A stretch of 37,598 bases of DNA from JAWLHJ01 sp040904945 (GCA_040904945.1 JBBDSM010000081.1:1-37598); one strand, 5' to 3'. Positions 8,877-18,205 are shown, counted from the first letter of the stretch. Made by a program: numbers and translations. The notes: generated by a model not told the origin, from the letters alone.

Positions 8877-9887
8877 TCAGCCCTCCCGGTCCTCGCGCAG
8901 ATAGCGCTCCGCCATGTCGACGAACTCCGACGAGCCGACGTAGAGCGGGGTCTTCTGATGCAGCGATGTAGGCTCGATCGCCGAAATGTCGTCACATCCG
9001 TCGGTCGCCCGGCCGCCCGCCTGCTCGGCGATCATCGCGACCGGCGCCGCCTCGTAGAGGAGGCGCAGCTTACCCTCCGGCCTGTCGCTCTCCCCGGGAT
9101 ACATGAAGATCCCACCCTGGAGCAGCGTCCTGTGGACGTCCGAGACGAGGGAGCCGATGTAGCGGGATCCGAAGCCGCCGTCGGTCTTCATGTGGCTGAC
9201 GAGCCGCTGCTGACCCCGGCTCCACCGATGGTAGTACGCTTCGTTGACCGAGTAGACCTTCCGCGGAGGCTCGGGAAAGCGCATCTGCGGATGGCTGAGC
9301 AGGAACTCCCCGATGGAGGGATCCAGCGTGAACCCGTGCACGCCCGCGCCGCTGGTGTAGACGAGCATCGTCGAGGATCCATAGAGCACGTATCCGGCGG
9401 CCACCTGGCGCGACCCGGCCTGCAGGCAGTCCTCGAGCGTTCCCCGCTCGCCTTTCGTGATCTTCCGGTGGATGCTGAAGATGGTCCCGATCGAGACGTT
9501 CACGTCGATGTTCGAGGATCCGTCGAGCGGATCGAAGATCACGACGTAGTCGCCGGCCGGGAACTTGTCGGGAATGGGGATGAACGTCTCGTTCTCCTCC
9601 GACGCCATACACGCGACCAGCCCGGTGTGGTCGAGCGCCCGATACATGACCTGGTTGGCGAAGGCATCGAGCTTCTGCACCGTCTCGCCGTGCACGTTCT
9701 CGTTCCCGGCGGCCCCCAGGATGTCCACCAGCCCGGCCTTGTTGACCTCGCGCCCGATCATCTTGGCTGCGAGCGCAATGTCGTGGAGTAGATTCGTGAA
9801 CTTGCCGGTCGCGTTCGGATGCTTCGCCTCCTGCTCGACCAGGAAGCGGGAGATCGTGAACACGTGGCTCTCGGGCATCGTCGCCAT
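8877..9887 (-). CDS. fbp: Fructose-1,6-bisphosphatase class I
   Basis: This enzyme hydrolyses fructose-1,6-bisphosphate to fructose-6-phosphate in gluconeogenesis, in the cytosol. Metal- and phosphate-binding residues are present: EEN at 97-99, FDPLDGSSN at 118-126, and the C-terminal signature GKLRLLYEAAPVA. The ATG at 9887 gives 336 residues, close to the family norm. An upstream in-frame start (to 9959) would add a hydrophobic leader overlapping the comEC end and is unlikely. It is the last gene of the long minus-strand run from alr. Its stop lies 12 bases from the add stop on the other strand, and I see no hairpin terminator in that gap. Confidence 0.96.
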   Translation of the reverse strand: MATMPESHVFTISRFLVEQEAKHPNATGKFTNLLHDIALAAKMIGREVNKAGLVDILGAAGNENVHGETVQKLDAFANQVMYRALDHTGLVACMASEENETFIPIPDKFPAGDYVVIFDPLDGSSNIDVNVSIGTIFSIHRKITKGERGTLEDCLQAGSRQVAAGYVLYGSSTMLVYTSGAGVHGFTLDPSIGEFLLSHPQMRFPEPPRKVYSVNEAYYHRWSRGQQRLVSHMKTDGGFGSRYIGSLVSDVHRTLLQGGIFMYPGESDRPEGKLRLLYEAAPVAMIAEQAGGRATDGCDDISAIEPTSLHQKTPLYVGSSEFVDMAERYLREDREG

Positions 9888-9943
9888 CGTTCTCTGTGCT
9901 GGGGGAAAGGAGCAGACGACGATAGGGATGGCCGGGAGGACGG

Positions 9944-12190
9944 TCAACGGACGGACCATCGCCCGTCGCGCCGTCCCACGACCGTCACGGTGCCGTCCCG
10001 GTCCGTCCGCCAGATGTCGATACCCCGGCTCCGAAGGCTCTCCAGCACCCCGGCTGTCGGGTGACCGTAGCGGTTCCCACGTCCCGCCGAGACGAGCGCG
10101 ACGCTCGGCCGGATGGCGTCGAGCAGCAGCGGATCGGTGGACGTGTCGCTGCCGTGGTGTCCGACCTTCAGCACCTCGATCCCGGCCGGCAAGCCGGCGG
10201 CCAGGGCACGCTCGAGCGGCCGGTACGCGTCGCCGGTCAGGAAGGCCTCGAACGATCCATAGCGGGCCAGCAGCACGACCGACGCCTCATTGGCCTCGGG
10301 CCCCGCCATCCGCAGCGAATCCGAGGGACTCAGCACCTCGAGGACGAGGCCGCCGAGTTCCAGGCTCATACCGGTCGTCGCCGCGAGCCATGGCACGTCG
10401 GCCGCGCCGGCCGCCGTGAGGACGTCCACGAACGCCTCCTTCCCCGCGGGGAGCGCGGGATCGTAGACGACGCCGACCTCGAACGACTCGAGGACCGCCG
10501 CCGCGCCCCCGATGTGATCGAGATCCGCATGGGTCAGCACCAACGCCTCGAGCCTCCGGACGCCCCGGGCGCGGAGGGCACGCACGGCAGGGTGCGCCCC
10601 CGGATCGGGATCGCGTCCGGGCGGTCCGGCGTCCACGAGCACCCAACCACCGTTCGGTCCCCGGACGGCGATGGCGTCGCCTTGACCCACGTCGATCATC
10701 ATCACCTCCACCGACCCTCGGCCCTGGAGGGAGAGGAGCACGGGCCAAGCCGCGACGGCGGCGCACACGTACGTCCCCACGAGCCCCCTTCGTGCCACCC
10801 CCCCGATCCAAGGCCGCCGGGCCGTCCAGGTCGCGACCGCCAAGCCGACGAGGGTCGCCATGACGGACGTGCGCGTGGCCCAGACCGCGGCCCACGGCAG
10901 GGCTCCGAGGGCCTCGGCCCCTCCCGCCAGGGCCGTGAGGAGCACGTCGACGCCCCCCGCCAGGAACGCTCCGAGCGTGGGCGAGACGAAGTCCGCCGCG
11001 ATAGACGCGATGGCACCGGGGAGCGCCACCGCCACGAGAGGGCCGGCCACGAGCGTGCCGGGGATGCCCACGATGGAGACCTGCTCGAAGTGCCAGGCCA
11101 CGATGGGCAGGGTCGCGACCGTGGCCGCCACCCCGGACGCCAGCGCCCCCACCAACCCTTCCGGTACCCTCCCCCGCCCCCCTCGGCGAATGAGCGCGGC
11201 GACCGGACCGGACCAGGCGACGAGCCCGGCCGCGCCCGCGAAGGAGAGTTGGAAGCCGACGGACGCAACGCGGCGCGGATCGAGGACCAGCAGCACCAGA
11301 AGCGCCGAAGCCAGCGCGCCCCACCGCGCAGGCGGGCGGCCCCGGGCCTTGGAGGCCGCCACGAAGGCGAGGATGAGCGCGGCACGGCATGCCGCATCGG
11401 GGAAGCCGATGAGCGCGACGTAGGCCCAGGCCCCGACCGCCGCGCCCACCCGGGCCCGACGCGGTCGGACGCGGGCGAGCGCGAGGATCGCGTAGAAGAG
11501 CCCCGCGATGACGCCGACGTGGAAGCCGGAGATGGCCAACAGATGCGCTAGCCCGGTGCGCGCGAAGGTCTGGCGGAGCTCGGGATCGAATCCCTCGCGC
11601 CGGGCCAGGGTGAGCGCCGCGACGAGGGGAGCGCGCTCTCCGTAGAGCCTTTCGATGCGGTCTACCAGATGGTCGCGCCAGCGGACCGCCGCCCACCGGG
11701 GAGATCCGTCGGTCGCCTCCGGGACCGGTCGCCATCCGCCGGCCATCAGCCAATGGGTACGAGCGCCCTCCCGCCACCGGCCTTCTACGCGCACGGACCG
11801 CCCCGCGGGCGCGTCCGGTGCGTCGATCACGACCGTCACCGTGCCGCACCCGTCGGAACGTTCGAGCGGGGCCGAGCCGGCGCGGGGCGCCGCCAGGAAG
11901 CGGCCCTCCAGCAGCGCTGGGGCCCCGGCCTGCGGCGGCGGACACCCTCCGGCGGCTAGGGCGGCGCGCGCCGAGAGCGCGCCGGCGAGCACCACGATGG
12001 GCCAGAGCGCGCCGGCTCTCAGGGACCCGAGGGCGCTTGCTCGGACGGGCCTCGGAGATGCTCCGATGGGCCTCATCAGGAAGGGAGCCGCCGCGAGCGG
12101 CAGGAGCCAGAGCGGCGCGCCGAACACGGTCCAGGCGGCCCCCGTGCCGAACGCGACGGCCAGCCTCACCACGGGGGGAGCGTGCCGCAC
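9944..12190 (-). CDS. comEC: ComEC/Rec2-family DNA uptake channel
   Basis: ComEC is the inner-membrane channel that takes single-stranded DNA into the cytoplasm during natural transformation. The protein has 748 residues in the usual order. An N-terminal hydrophobic region and DUF4131-like part come first. The Competence domain follows, with FARTGLAHLLAISGFHVGVI near residue 210 and many membrane segments. A C-terminal metallo-beta-lactamase-like domain starts at MMIDVGQGDAI and contains THADLDHIGG and VGHHGSDTSTD. All three parts are intact, so the protein is probably functional. The start is GTG at 12190. No other competence genes are nearby. The gap to the lapA-like gene is 32 bases. Confidence 0.94.
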   Translation of the reverse strand: MRHAPPVVRLAVAFGTGAAWTVFGAPLWLLPLAAAPFLMRPIGASPRPVRASALGSLRAGALWPIVVLAGALSARAALAAGGCPPPQAGAPALLEGRFLAAPRAGSAPLERSDGCGTVTVVIDAPDAPAGRSVRVEGRWREGARTHWLMAGGWRPVPEATDGSPRWAAVRWRDHLVDRIERLYGERAPLVAALTLARREGFDPELRQTFARTGLAHLLAISGFHVGVIAGLFYAILALARVRPRRARVGAAVGAWAYVALIGFPDAACRAALILAFVAASKARGRPPARWGALASALLVLLVLDPRRVASVGFQLSFAGAAGLVAWSGPVAALIRRGGRGRVPEGLVGALASGVAATVATLPIVAWHFEQVSIVGIPGTLVAGPLVAVALPGAIASIAADFVSPTLGAFLAGGVDVLLTALAGGAEALGALPWAAVWATRTSVMATLVGLAVATWTARRPWIGGVARRGLVGTYVCAAVAAWPVLLSLQGRGSVEVMMIDVGQGDAIAVRGPNGGWVLVDAGPPGRDPDPGAHPAVRALRARGVRRLEALVLTHADLDHIGGAAAVLESFEVGVVYDPALPAGKEAFVDVLTAAGAADVPWLAATTGMSLELGGLVLEVLSPSDSLRMAGPEANEASVVLLARYGSFEAFLTGDAYRPLERALAAGLPAGIEVLKVGHHGSDTSTDPLLLDAIRPSVALVSAGRGNRYGHPTAGVLESLRSRGIDIWRTDRDGTVTVVGRRDGRWSVR

Positions 12191-12222
12191 CGCGACTCAG
12201 CTCCGCCCGGGGTCCCTTGGGG

Positions 12223-12540
12223 TCAGTCCACCTCCGTGTGCGTCTCCTCGAACAAGTCCTGCTGGCTGCGGTCCACGAAGCGCTCCCGTTCCTCTCTGGC
12301 CTCGTCCTCGAGCCTGGCCCGCAGAATGCTTCGTACCTTCAGGTCGGAGCGGATACCGGCGACGAGCATGATCAGCATTCCGGCGATGACGCTCCCGAAG
12401 GCGACCACCGTGAGCGGGACGCCGTAGAAGGTTGCGACACCGAGCCGCAGCGTGACCCGCTGACCCGAGTTGAGCGACGCGAACCCCATGGAGAGGAACA
12501 GGACCACGAGGACCCCGAGCGCGCTCACGAGCCGGCTCAC
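12223..12540 (-). CDS. LapA-domain (DUF1049) membrane protein
   Basis: This small inner-membrane protein of 105 residues has two hydrophobic segments (about 5-25 and 40-62), followed by a charged, probably helical, cytosolic tail rich in Arg, Glu and Asp. The pattern LNSGQRVTLRLG between the membrane segments is typical of the lipopolysaccharide assembly protein A / DUF1049 family. In E. coli, LapA (YciS) and LapB control LPS synthesis, but no lapB is beside this gene, so the role here is unproven. The GTG at 12540 overlaps the miaB TGA (GTGA), indicating translational coupling to the tRNA-modification genes. Confidence 0.75.
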   Translation of the reverse strand: MSRLVSALGVLVVLFLSMGFASLNSGQRVTLRLGVATFYGVPLTVVAFGSVIAGMLIMLVAGIRSDLKVRSILRARLEDEAREERERFVDRSQQDLFEETHTEVD

Positions 12541-13961
12541 GACGTGGCCATCACCTTTCGGGCCACCTCCCGGCCGGTGAAGGTCGCCCCGGTGGTATGC
12601 TCCAGCTTCACGCGCGTGTAGCCCCCCACCCGGTCCACGTCGCCGTCGAACACCACGACCTTGTTCCGGCGCGTCCGCCCCAGGATCTGACCGGGATCCC
12701 TGCCGGCCTTTTCGATCAACACCTCTTCGACGCGCCCCACCTCGGTCCGGTTGATCTCGGCCTGGATGCCTCGCGACACCTCGATCAGCTCGGCGAGTCG
12801 GGCCTGCCCCTCTTCGGGATCGATGAAGTCGCCCTCGGGGAGCCTCGTGGCCGGCGTCCCGTCGCGCGGAGAGAACCGATACGTGAACGCGTCGTCGAAC
12901 CGTGCGGTCCGCATCAAGTCGAGCGTGGCGCGAAACTCGGGCACGGTCTCGCCCGGAAACGCCACGATGATGTCGGTGGATAGCGCGATGTCGGGGATCG
13001 CGTCCCGGACCATCTGCACCTTTTCCAGGAAAGACTCGACGGTGTAACGGCGCAGCATCCGCTTGAGCGTCCGGTCGCTCCCGGACTGGGCCGGAAGGTG
13101 CAACTGCTCGCAGACGGCCGGTTCAGTCGCCATCACCTCCACGAGCTCGGGGGTGACGTCGTTCGGGTGCGGGGACGTGAACCGAACGCGCCGAATCCCG
13201 TCGACACGGCCCACCGCGCGGAGCAGCCGCGGGAAGCTCCACTCGTCCCGTTCGTAGGAGTTCACGGTCTGCCCGAGGAGCGTCACCTCCGTGACGCCGC
13301 GCTCCACGAGACCCCGGACCTCGTCCAGGATGACGTTCGCGGCCCGGTTCTTCTCGCCCCCGCGGACGTACGGCACGATGCAGTACGTGCAGCGGTGGTC
13401 GCAACCGCGCTGGATCGGGATCCAGGCGCTCGGACCCTCGGAGCGGAGCTGCTCGAGCCCTTCGTAGTTCTCGCCCATGTTCAGGTCGAGCACGGTGAGT
13501 TGGCGCGACCGCTTCGTCGTGCCTTCGGTGGTGCCCGCCGAGGCTTCCGTGTCCTCAGCGATGTCCACGTCGCGGTCGGGCCGGAGCCGTCCGAGCGCGT
13601 CCGGGAGGCTACGGTATCCATCCGGCCCCATCACCAGGTCGATGTAGGGGGCGTCCTCGAGCAGCTTGTCGCCCAGGCGCTGGGCCATGCAGCCCGTCAC
13701 CCCGATCACCATGTCGGGACGCTCGCGACGGAGTCCATTGAGCTGGGCCACGCGGCCGAGCACACGTTTCTCGGCGTGCTCGCGGATCGCGCAGGTGTTC
13801 ACCAGGACGACGTCGGCCTCTTCGGGGGTCTCCACGATGCGGTAGCCGCCGTCCGCGAGGACGCCCTGCATCAGCTCGCCGTCGCTGATGTTCATCTGGC
13901 AGCCGTACGTCTCGACGTAGGCGCGCTTCTTCGTCGCTGTAGTGCTCATGCCTGAATTCAC
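12537..13961 (-). CDS. miaB: tRNA-2-methylthio-N6-dimethylallyladenosine synthase
   Basis: MiaB is a radical-SAM methylthiotransferase that adds a methylthio group to i6A37 of tRNAs reading UNN codons. The N-terminal UPF0004 domain carries its three cluster cysteines (Cys21 in YGCQMN, Cys57 in NTCAIREHAEKR, Cys91 in GCMAQR). The radical-SAM CxxxCxxC is at 187, 191 and 194 (CDHRCTYCIVPYVRGGE). A C-terminal TRAM-like region follows. A charged linker at about 129-175 between the first two domains is longer than usual. Counting starts at GTG 13961, which overlaps the mtaB TGA (GTGA). An ATG at 13949 is an equally possible start and loses four residues. Confidence 0.95.
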   Translation of the reverse strand: MNSGMSTTATKKRAYVETYGCQMNISDGELMQGVLADGGYRIVETPEEADVVLVNTCAIREHAEKRVLGRVAQLNGLRRERPDMVIGVTGCMAQRLGDKLLEDAPYIDLVMGPDGYRSLPDALGRLRPDRDVDIAEDTEASAGTTEGTTKRSRQLTVLDLNMGENYEGLEQLRSEGPSAWIPIQRGCDHRCTYCIVPYVRGGEKNRAANVILDEVRGLVERGVTEVTLLGQTVNSYERDEWSFPRLLRAVGRVDGIRRVRFTSPHPNDVTPELVEVMATEPAVCEQLHLPAQSGSDRTLKRMLRRYTVESFLEKVQMVRDAIPDIALSTDIIVAFPGETVPEFRATLDLMRTARFDDAFTYRFSPRDGTPATRLPEGDFIDPEEGQARLAELIEVSRGIQAEINRTEVGRVEEVLIEKAGRDPGQILGRTRRNKVVVFDGDVDRVGGYTRVKLEHTTGATFTGREVARKVMATS

Positions 13962-15259
13962 AACCGGGTTCGGGGCGCCGCAATATACAGATGGTCCGCG
14001 TCTCCCCGCAGGGTCCCTTCCACGAAGAGCACGTCGTCGGGCGCCGCCGGGCCGGACAGGTCGACCCGCAGGTAATCCTCCGTCAGCCCACTGAGCCCGG
14101 CTCCCTCGGGGGCAACTCGCGCCGAGCTCCCGACCCGCCCCTCCCGGTATGTCGCTGCCTTCTCCTGGGCGAGATCGCGGAGCTCGCGGGCGCGCTCGCC
14201 GGCCACGCGCTGGGGGACCGGCATGTCGCGAACGAGGTCGGCCGCAACGGTGTTCGAACGGGGCGAGAAGGGGAAGACGTGGAGGTAGGTGAACGGGAGC
14301 TCGTCGACCAGGGCGCGCGTCTCCTCGTGGTCGTCCGGCGTCTCGCCGGGAAAGCCCGTGATCACGTCGGCGCCGAGGCCGAGGGGATACACGCGCTCGG
14401 CGATCTCCAGAGCCCGCGTCCGGTACTGCTCACGAGTGTGCCAGCGGCGCATCCGCCGAAGCACCGCGTCCGCGCCACTCTGGAGCGGCATGTGGAGGTG
14501 GGGCGCGAGACGCCCTCCCGACGTCGCCAGGAGCTCGAGCAGGAGGTCGTCGATCTCGGTCGCTTCCACGCTGCCGAGACGAAAACGGGCATCGGGCACC
14601 CGCTCCAACAGCAGGGCCACCAGACGGCTCAGGCTCCAGCGCGGATCGAGGTCCAGTCCGTAGTGACCGATGTGGATGCCCGTGACGACGAGCTCACCGT
14701 GGGTGCGGGCCAGGACGAGGGCTTCGGCCACGACCTCCTCGGGATCGCGGGAGCGCGACGCCCCGCGCGCCAGACGGGTCGCGCAGAACGAGCACTTCCG
14801 GTCGCAACCATCCTGGACCTTGAGCCAGCCGCGCGTCGCGCCCCGTCGCTCGCGCAGCAGCTCGGCTCCGATGGGCTCGGTGTCGACCCGGTCGAGGGAA
14901 GCCGCCAGCTCCAATCGAACCAGGCCATGCCCACCGACGCCCTCCGCCACCGCCACGGGATCGTGCCCCGGAACGACCGCGGTCACGCCTTCGAGCGCCT
15001 CGTACGCTTGGGCGCGCAGAGCGGCGGAGCAGCCGGCCACGACCACGCGCGCGTCGGGCTGCTCGCGCTGCACGCGGCGGATGAAGCGACGGGCCTCGGC
15101 GTCGGCCTGATTGGTGACGGTGCACGTGTTGACGACGACCACGTCAGCGCCCTCCCGCGCGTCGGTGGTGAGGGCACCACGCGCCTCGAGCTCCTGCCGC
15201 ATCCGCTCGGTGTCGTACTGGTTCGCCTTACAGCCGAACGTGTGGTAGTGGACACGCAT
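13958..15259 (-). CDS. mtaB: tRNA t6A37 methylthiotransferase MtaB
   Basis: This paralogue of MiaB is expected to convert t6A37 to ms2t6A37 in tRNAs reading ANN codons. Cluster cysteines are Cys10 (HTFGCKANQYD), Cys46 (NTCTVTNQAD) and Cys77 (AGCSAA); the radical-SAM cysteines are 152, 156 and 159 (GCDRKCSFCATR). FGCKxNQ and NTCTVTxxAD separate MtaB from MiaB (YGCQMN) and RimO. The protein has 433 residues from the ATG at 15259. No clear Shine-Dalgarno is visible in the 32-base gap after the barrel-protein gene. Overlap with miaB means both methylthiotransferases are made from one message. Confidence 0.92.
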   Translation of the reverse strand: MRVHYHTFGCKANQYDTERMRQELEARGALTTDAREGADVVVVNTCTVTNQADAEARRFIRRVQREQPDARVVVAGCSAALRAQAYEALEGVTAVVPGHDPVAVAEGVGGHGLVRLELAASLDRVDTEPIGAELLRERRGATRGWLKVQDGCDRKCSFCATRLARGASRSRDPEEVVAEALVLARTHGELVVTGIHIGHYGLDLDPRWSLSRLVALLLERVPDARFRLGSVEATEIDDLLLELLATSGGRLAPHLHMPLQSGADAVLRRMRRWHTREQYRTRALEIAERVYPLGLGADVITGFPGETPDDHEETRALVDELPFTYLHVFPFSPRSNTVAADLVRDMPVPQRVAGERARELRDLAQEKAATYREGRVGSSARVAPEGAGLSGLTEDYLRVDLSGPAAPDDVLFVEGTLRGDADHLYIAAPRTRL

Positions 15260-15291
15260 GGGAGGCCGAGGCGGAGAGGAGCGTGACGGCG

Positions 15292-16464
15292 CTAGAAGCC
15301 GGCGACGCGGATCGTGCCCGTAGCGCGCCAGAATTGCTCGGTGAACGAGCCGGAAATGCGCTCTCCGCGCTCGATCCCGATGTCGACGCCCGCGAGGGTC
15401 ACGCCGTTGGTCTCGTTGAGGGCGAATCCGAGCCCACCGGTGAAGACGCGCTCGTAGCCCGAATCATCGTTTCCGGCTCCGAACGGCAGGCCGGTGCGGC
15501 GATACCCGACCCTGAGCGGAGCGCTCCGACCGAGGAACCGCACGCGGGACAATTCGAGTCCGACCCCGTATCCGCTCGCGTCACCGACCGGCACGGTCGT
15601 GGTGAAGTCGTCCTGCATGTCCGACCAGTCGGCCTGCACCGCGCTCGCCACGACGAGAAGACCCGGCGCCAGCACGGCGCTCGCGCCGATCCGGAGCTCG
15701 AGCGGAAGATCGTAGGATCGATCGCCTCCGGGCGTTCCGGACGTCGCCTTCGCCTCCAGAGCGCTCGACCACCGAACGCTCCCCGCGATGTGGACCACGT
15801 CGCGGATGTCGGTCGAGGCACCCGCGGTCACCGACGTTCCGGCGTACCCCCAGCGGCCCTGCGTTCCGAACGGCTGTGCGCCTTCCAGATCCAGGTCACC
15901 GAAGTCGCGCGTGAGGGTGCGCGTCACCGAGCCGGTGTAGCGGCCGAGGGCGACGCCTACCGCCAGGCTGGACCCGATACTCCGGGCGAAGCCGAGAGAT
16001 GCGTTGGAGACACCTCCTTCCTGCAGGAAGTTGTCCATCACGTCGTACGACGTGCCGCCCAGATCGACGCTCACCACCCGTTCGCTGCTGAAGCCCTGAT
16101 CGAGGACCGATGCGAAGTGGATCGTCCCCATCCCGCCGAGCAACGGATAGGCGATCCCGAGCAGCGGGAAGCGAGTCCCCGTGAAGTCACCGGCCGGCAC
16201 CCCGTCCTGGCTCATCTCGACCCAGCTCGGCTGCGCGACCATCACCGCGCTCGCGAACCCGAGGCCTGCGGCCGCAGCCGGATCAACCGGTGAGATCGAG
16301 CCGCCGCGCAGCCCGATGCCGACGCTGCCGAGAGCGCGGCTCCGCCCGTCGATCGCCTCGACCTGACGGCCGAGGCCCGCCGAGTTGAAGACGGACTGGC
16401 CGTCGACGGCCGTGGGGGTCAGAGCGAGGGTCGTCAGCGCGAGCAGACGCAGAGCGTTCTTCAT
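15292..16464 (-). CDS. Putative outer-membrane beta-barrel protein
   Basis: I do not recognise a named gene. The 390-residue product begins with a signal peptide (KNALRLLALTTLALTPTAV, cleavage probably near residue 20-23). The rest is Gly/Ser/Thr-rich alternating hydrophobic-polar strands typical of a barrel, and it ends in phenylalanine (RVAGF), as outer-membrane proteins often do. Asn/Pro turns such as SPVDPAAAAGLG resemble the hatch region of FadL/PorV-like proteins, but this is a weak resemblance. The ATG at 16464 overlaps the stop of the lipoprotein gene (ATGA), so the two are probably made together and may work as a pair at the outer membrane. Confidence 0.7.
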   Translation of the reverse strand: MKNALRLLALTTLALTPTAVDGQSVFNSAGLGRQVEAIDGRSRALGSVGIGLRGGSISPVDPAAAAGLGFASAVMVAQPSWVEMSQDGVPAGDFTGTRFPLLGIAYPLLGGMGTIHFASVLDQGFSSERVVSVDLGGTSYDVMDNFLQEGGVSNASLGFARSIGSSLAVGVALGRYTGSVTRTLTRDFGDLDLEGAQPFGTQGRWGYAGTSVTAGASTDIRDVVHIAGSVRWSSALEAKATSGTPGGDRSYDLPLELRIGASAVLAPGLLVVASAVQADWSDMQDDFTTTVPVGDASGYGVGLELSRVRFLGRSAPLRVGYRRTGLPFGAGNDDSGYERVFTGGLGFALNETNGVTLAGVDIGIERGERISGSFTEQFWRATGTIRVAGF

Positions 16465-17792
16465 GGGAGCTCCACCGAGGGTCCGACCGTCACGATGAGC
16501 TTCAGGACCGGCGCGAAACCGGTGCCCGGGCCATGGAACGATCCGTAGGCGATCGAGAGCGGCTCGAAGGGAGATAGGAGGGCGAGCGAATTCGGATACG
16601 GGCGCCCCGTGGTCGGGTCGATGCCGCGGAGGATGTTCCGTACCAGTGAGGTGATCGGGATCTCGACCTGCGCCTCCGCCTCATCACCGAAATAGGCGGC
16701 CGGCAGGCGGCGTCCCAGCGAGCCCACCACCGGAGCCCCGAGCGGCGCCTTCGGGAGCGCATCGCGGCTCAGCACGGCGCGCGCATCCAAGCCGAGCGTG
16801 TCGAGGGGCTGGAAGGCACCGTCGGTCTGGCGGGTGGTGAGCACGAGAGAAGCGAAGCTGATCTGCCCCGGCTCGAGCGTCACCGGACAGCCGGCGGCGG
16901 CGCACAGCTCCGCAGGACCGGTGAGCTGGGTGGGGACCCCGAGGTCGAGGACGGTGCGCCAGGCCGGAGCGCCCCCGACCCGTATACCGTCGACCGGCGC
17001 CGTCGAAGCCGGATCGTAGATGAACGTCACTCCCGACTCCGACGCCGAGACCGTGACCAGGGTGTCCGGATTCACGCTCGGCCGCGCCGAAAGCCTGAGG
17101 GCCACGGAGCGGACGTCCAGCCGATGTCCTGCGGTGAGCAGGTCGATCCGAGCGCCGAGCGCCCGCGTGGCGACGTCATCCCACTCCGCCACCTGCGCCG
17201 AGTCGAGGGCAAACGACACCGAGTCTCCGACCGCCGGATCCCAGGTGACCGTGTCGATGGGAGACACGGTTCCGCCGCCCGGCTGACTCCACAGGACGCT
17301 GTTTCCCAACGTGTCGACGGCGTGTGTCCAGGTCGCCGACCGGCGGTGCCACGCTTCGTCCATGAAGCCCAGCGTGAGCGAGACTGGAGTCTCGGCCGAG
17401 CTCGCCGGCCCCGAGAAGACCGCGACCAGCTCACCTCCAACGAAGGTCAGGTCTGAATCGGTCACGGTCGTGCCCGTGGTGTCCCGCACGGAGGCCGAGG
17501 TCGGCAGCGTCCCGAAGCGAAGGAGCGTGCGGGCGTTCAGCGAGCCGTCGAAGGCGTTGGCGAGGACGCCCGTTCCGAGGTCGCCTGGAGCGCCGTAGCC
17601 CCCGAACACCTCGAGATTCGAGCCGAAATCCTCCCACGGGATCTCGAGCTGGAGCGTGACAGGAGCGCCGGGGAGCACCTCTTCACCAATGGAAGTGGGA
17701 GTTTCGTCCCCGCAGGCCGTCACGACCAGCGCGGCCGCGGCGAGGAGAACCCCCGCACGCGTCCCGATCCGTCTATCGTTCGAACGTATCAC
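16461..17792 (-). CDS. Putative lipoprotein, DNRLRE-like
   Basis: This is a 443-residue secreted protein without a recognised name. A positively charged N-terminus (SNDRRIGTRAG), a hydrophobic stretch and VVTAC at Cys27 make a type II (lipoprotein) signal. The mature part is Thr/Val-rich and beta-strand-like. The segments ARTLLRFGTLP and ATWTHAV...WSQPGGG resemble DNRLRE/CBM96-type surface domains; I rate this as suggestive only. The start is GTG at 17792: it shares bases with the cdd TGA (GTGA) and has AAGGG four bases upstream. Longer frames starting inside cdd would put the signal peptide internally. It is coupled to the barrel-protein gene that follows. Confidence 0.72.
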   Translation of the reverse strand: MIRSNDRRIGTRAGVLLAAAALVVTACGDETPTSIGEEVLPGAPVTLQLEIPWEDFGSNLEVFGGYGAPGDLGTGVLANAFDGSLNARTLLRFGTLPTSASVRDTTGTTVTDSDLTFVGGELVAVFSGPASSAETPVSLTLGFMDEAWHRRSATWTHAVDTLGNSVLWSQPGGGTVSPIDTVTWDPAVGDSVSFALDSAQVAEWDDVATRALGARIDLLTAGHRLDVRSVALRLSARPSVNPDTLVTVSASESGVTFIYDPASTAPVDGIRVGGAPAWRTVLDLGVPTQLTGPAELCAAAGCPVTLEPGQISFASLVLTTRQTDGAFQPLDTLGLDARAVLSRDALPKAPLGAPVVGSLGRRLPAAYFGDEAEAQVEIPITSLVRNILRGIDPTTGRPYPNSLALLSPFEPLSIAYGSFHGPGTGFAPVLKLIVTVGPSVELP

Positions 17793-18205
17793 GTACCCTT
17801 CTCGTTTGTTCTCGACAGCCAACCCGGCGAGCGCCCGAATCGTTCGGGCAGCAGCTCGCTCAACGACCACTCGACGTGCGTCCCACTCCCACCCGAGATC
17901 ACCTGGAGCTCAGGAGAGAACTCGGAAAGTACCTGAAGGCAGGCGCCACAAGGAGGGACCGGTTCCGCGGCCTCCGTCACGAGCGCCAGAGCCTCGAAGC
18001 TCCGCCGACCGGCGGCCACCGCACCGAACACCGCCACCCGCTCGGCGCATACCGTGAGTCCGAACGACGCATTCTCGACGTTGCACCCCGTCCAGACGGT
18101 TCCGTCCGAGGCCAGCAACGCCGCGCCCACACGGAACCGCGAGTACGGGGCGTATGCCGACGACATCGCCTCACGGGCCGCATCGAGAAGACGCTCAGCT
18201 TCCAT
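17789..18205 (-). CDS. cdd: Cytidine deaminase
   Basis: This enzyme deaminates cytidine and deoxycytidine to uridine forms for pyrimidine salvage in the cytosol. It is the short homotetrameric type (138 residues). Zinc ligands are Cys53, Cys86 and Cys89 (VCAER and PPCGAC), and the proton shuttle is Glu55. YSRFRVGAALL and GCNVENASFG are the substrate-binding blocks. The ATG at 18205 lies 11 bases inside the alr 3' end. The C-terminal 25 or so residues after SELLPERFG run a little beyond the conserved domain. Confidence 0.95.
   Translation of the reverse strand: MEAERLLDAAREAMSSAYAPYSRFRVGAALLASDGTVWTGCNVENASFGLTVCAERVAVFGAVAAGRRSFEALALVTEAAEPVPPCGACLQVLSEFSPELQVISGGSGTHVEWSLSELLPERFGRSPGWLSRTNEKGT

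Noticed and set aside
9888..9959. N-terminal extension of Fbp to 9959
   Set aside because: It would overlap comEC and add a hydrophobic leader not found in this cytosolic enzyme.
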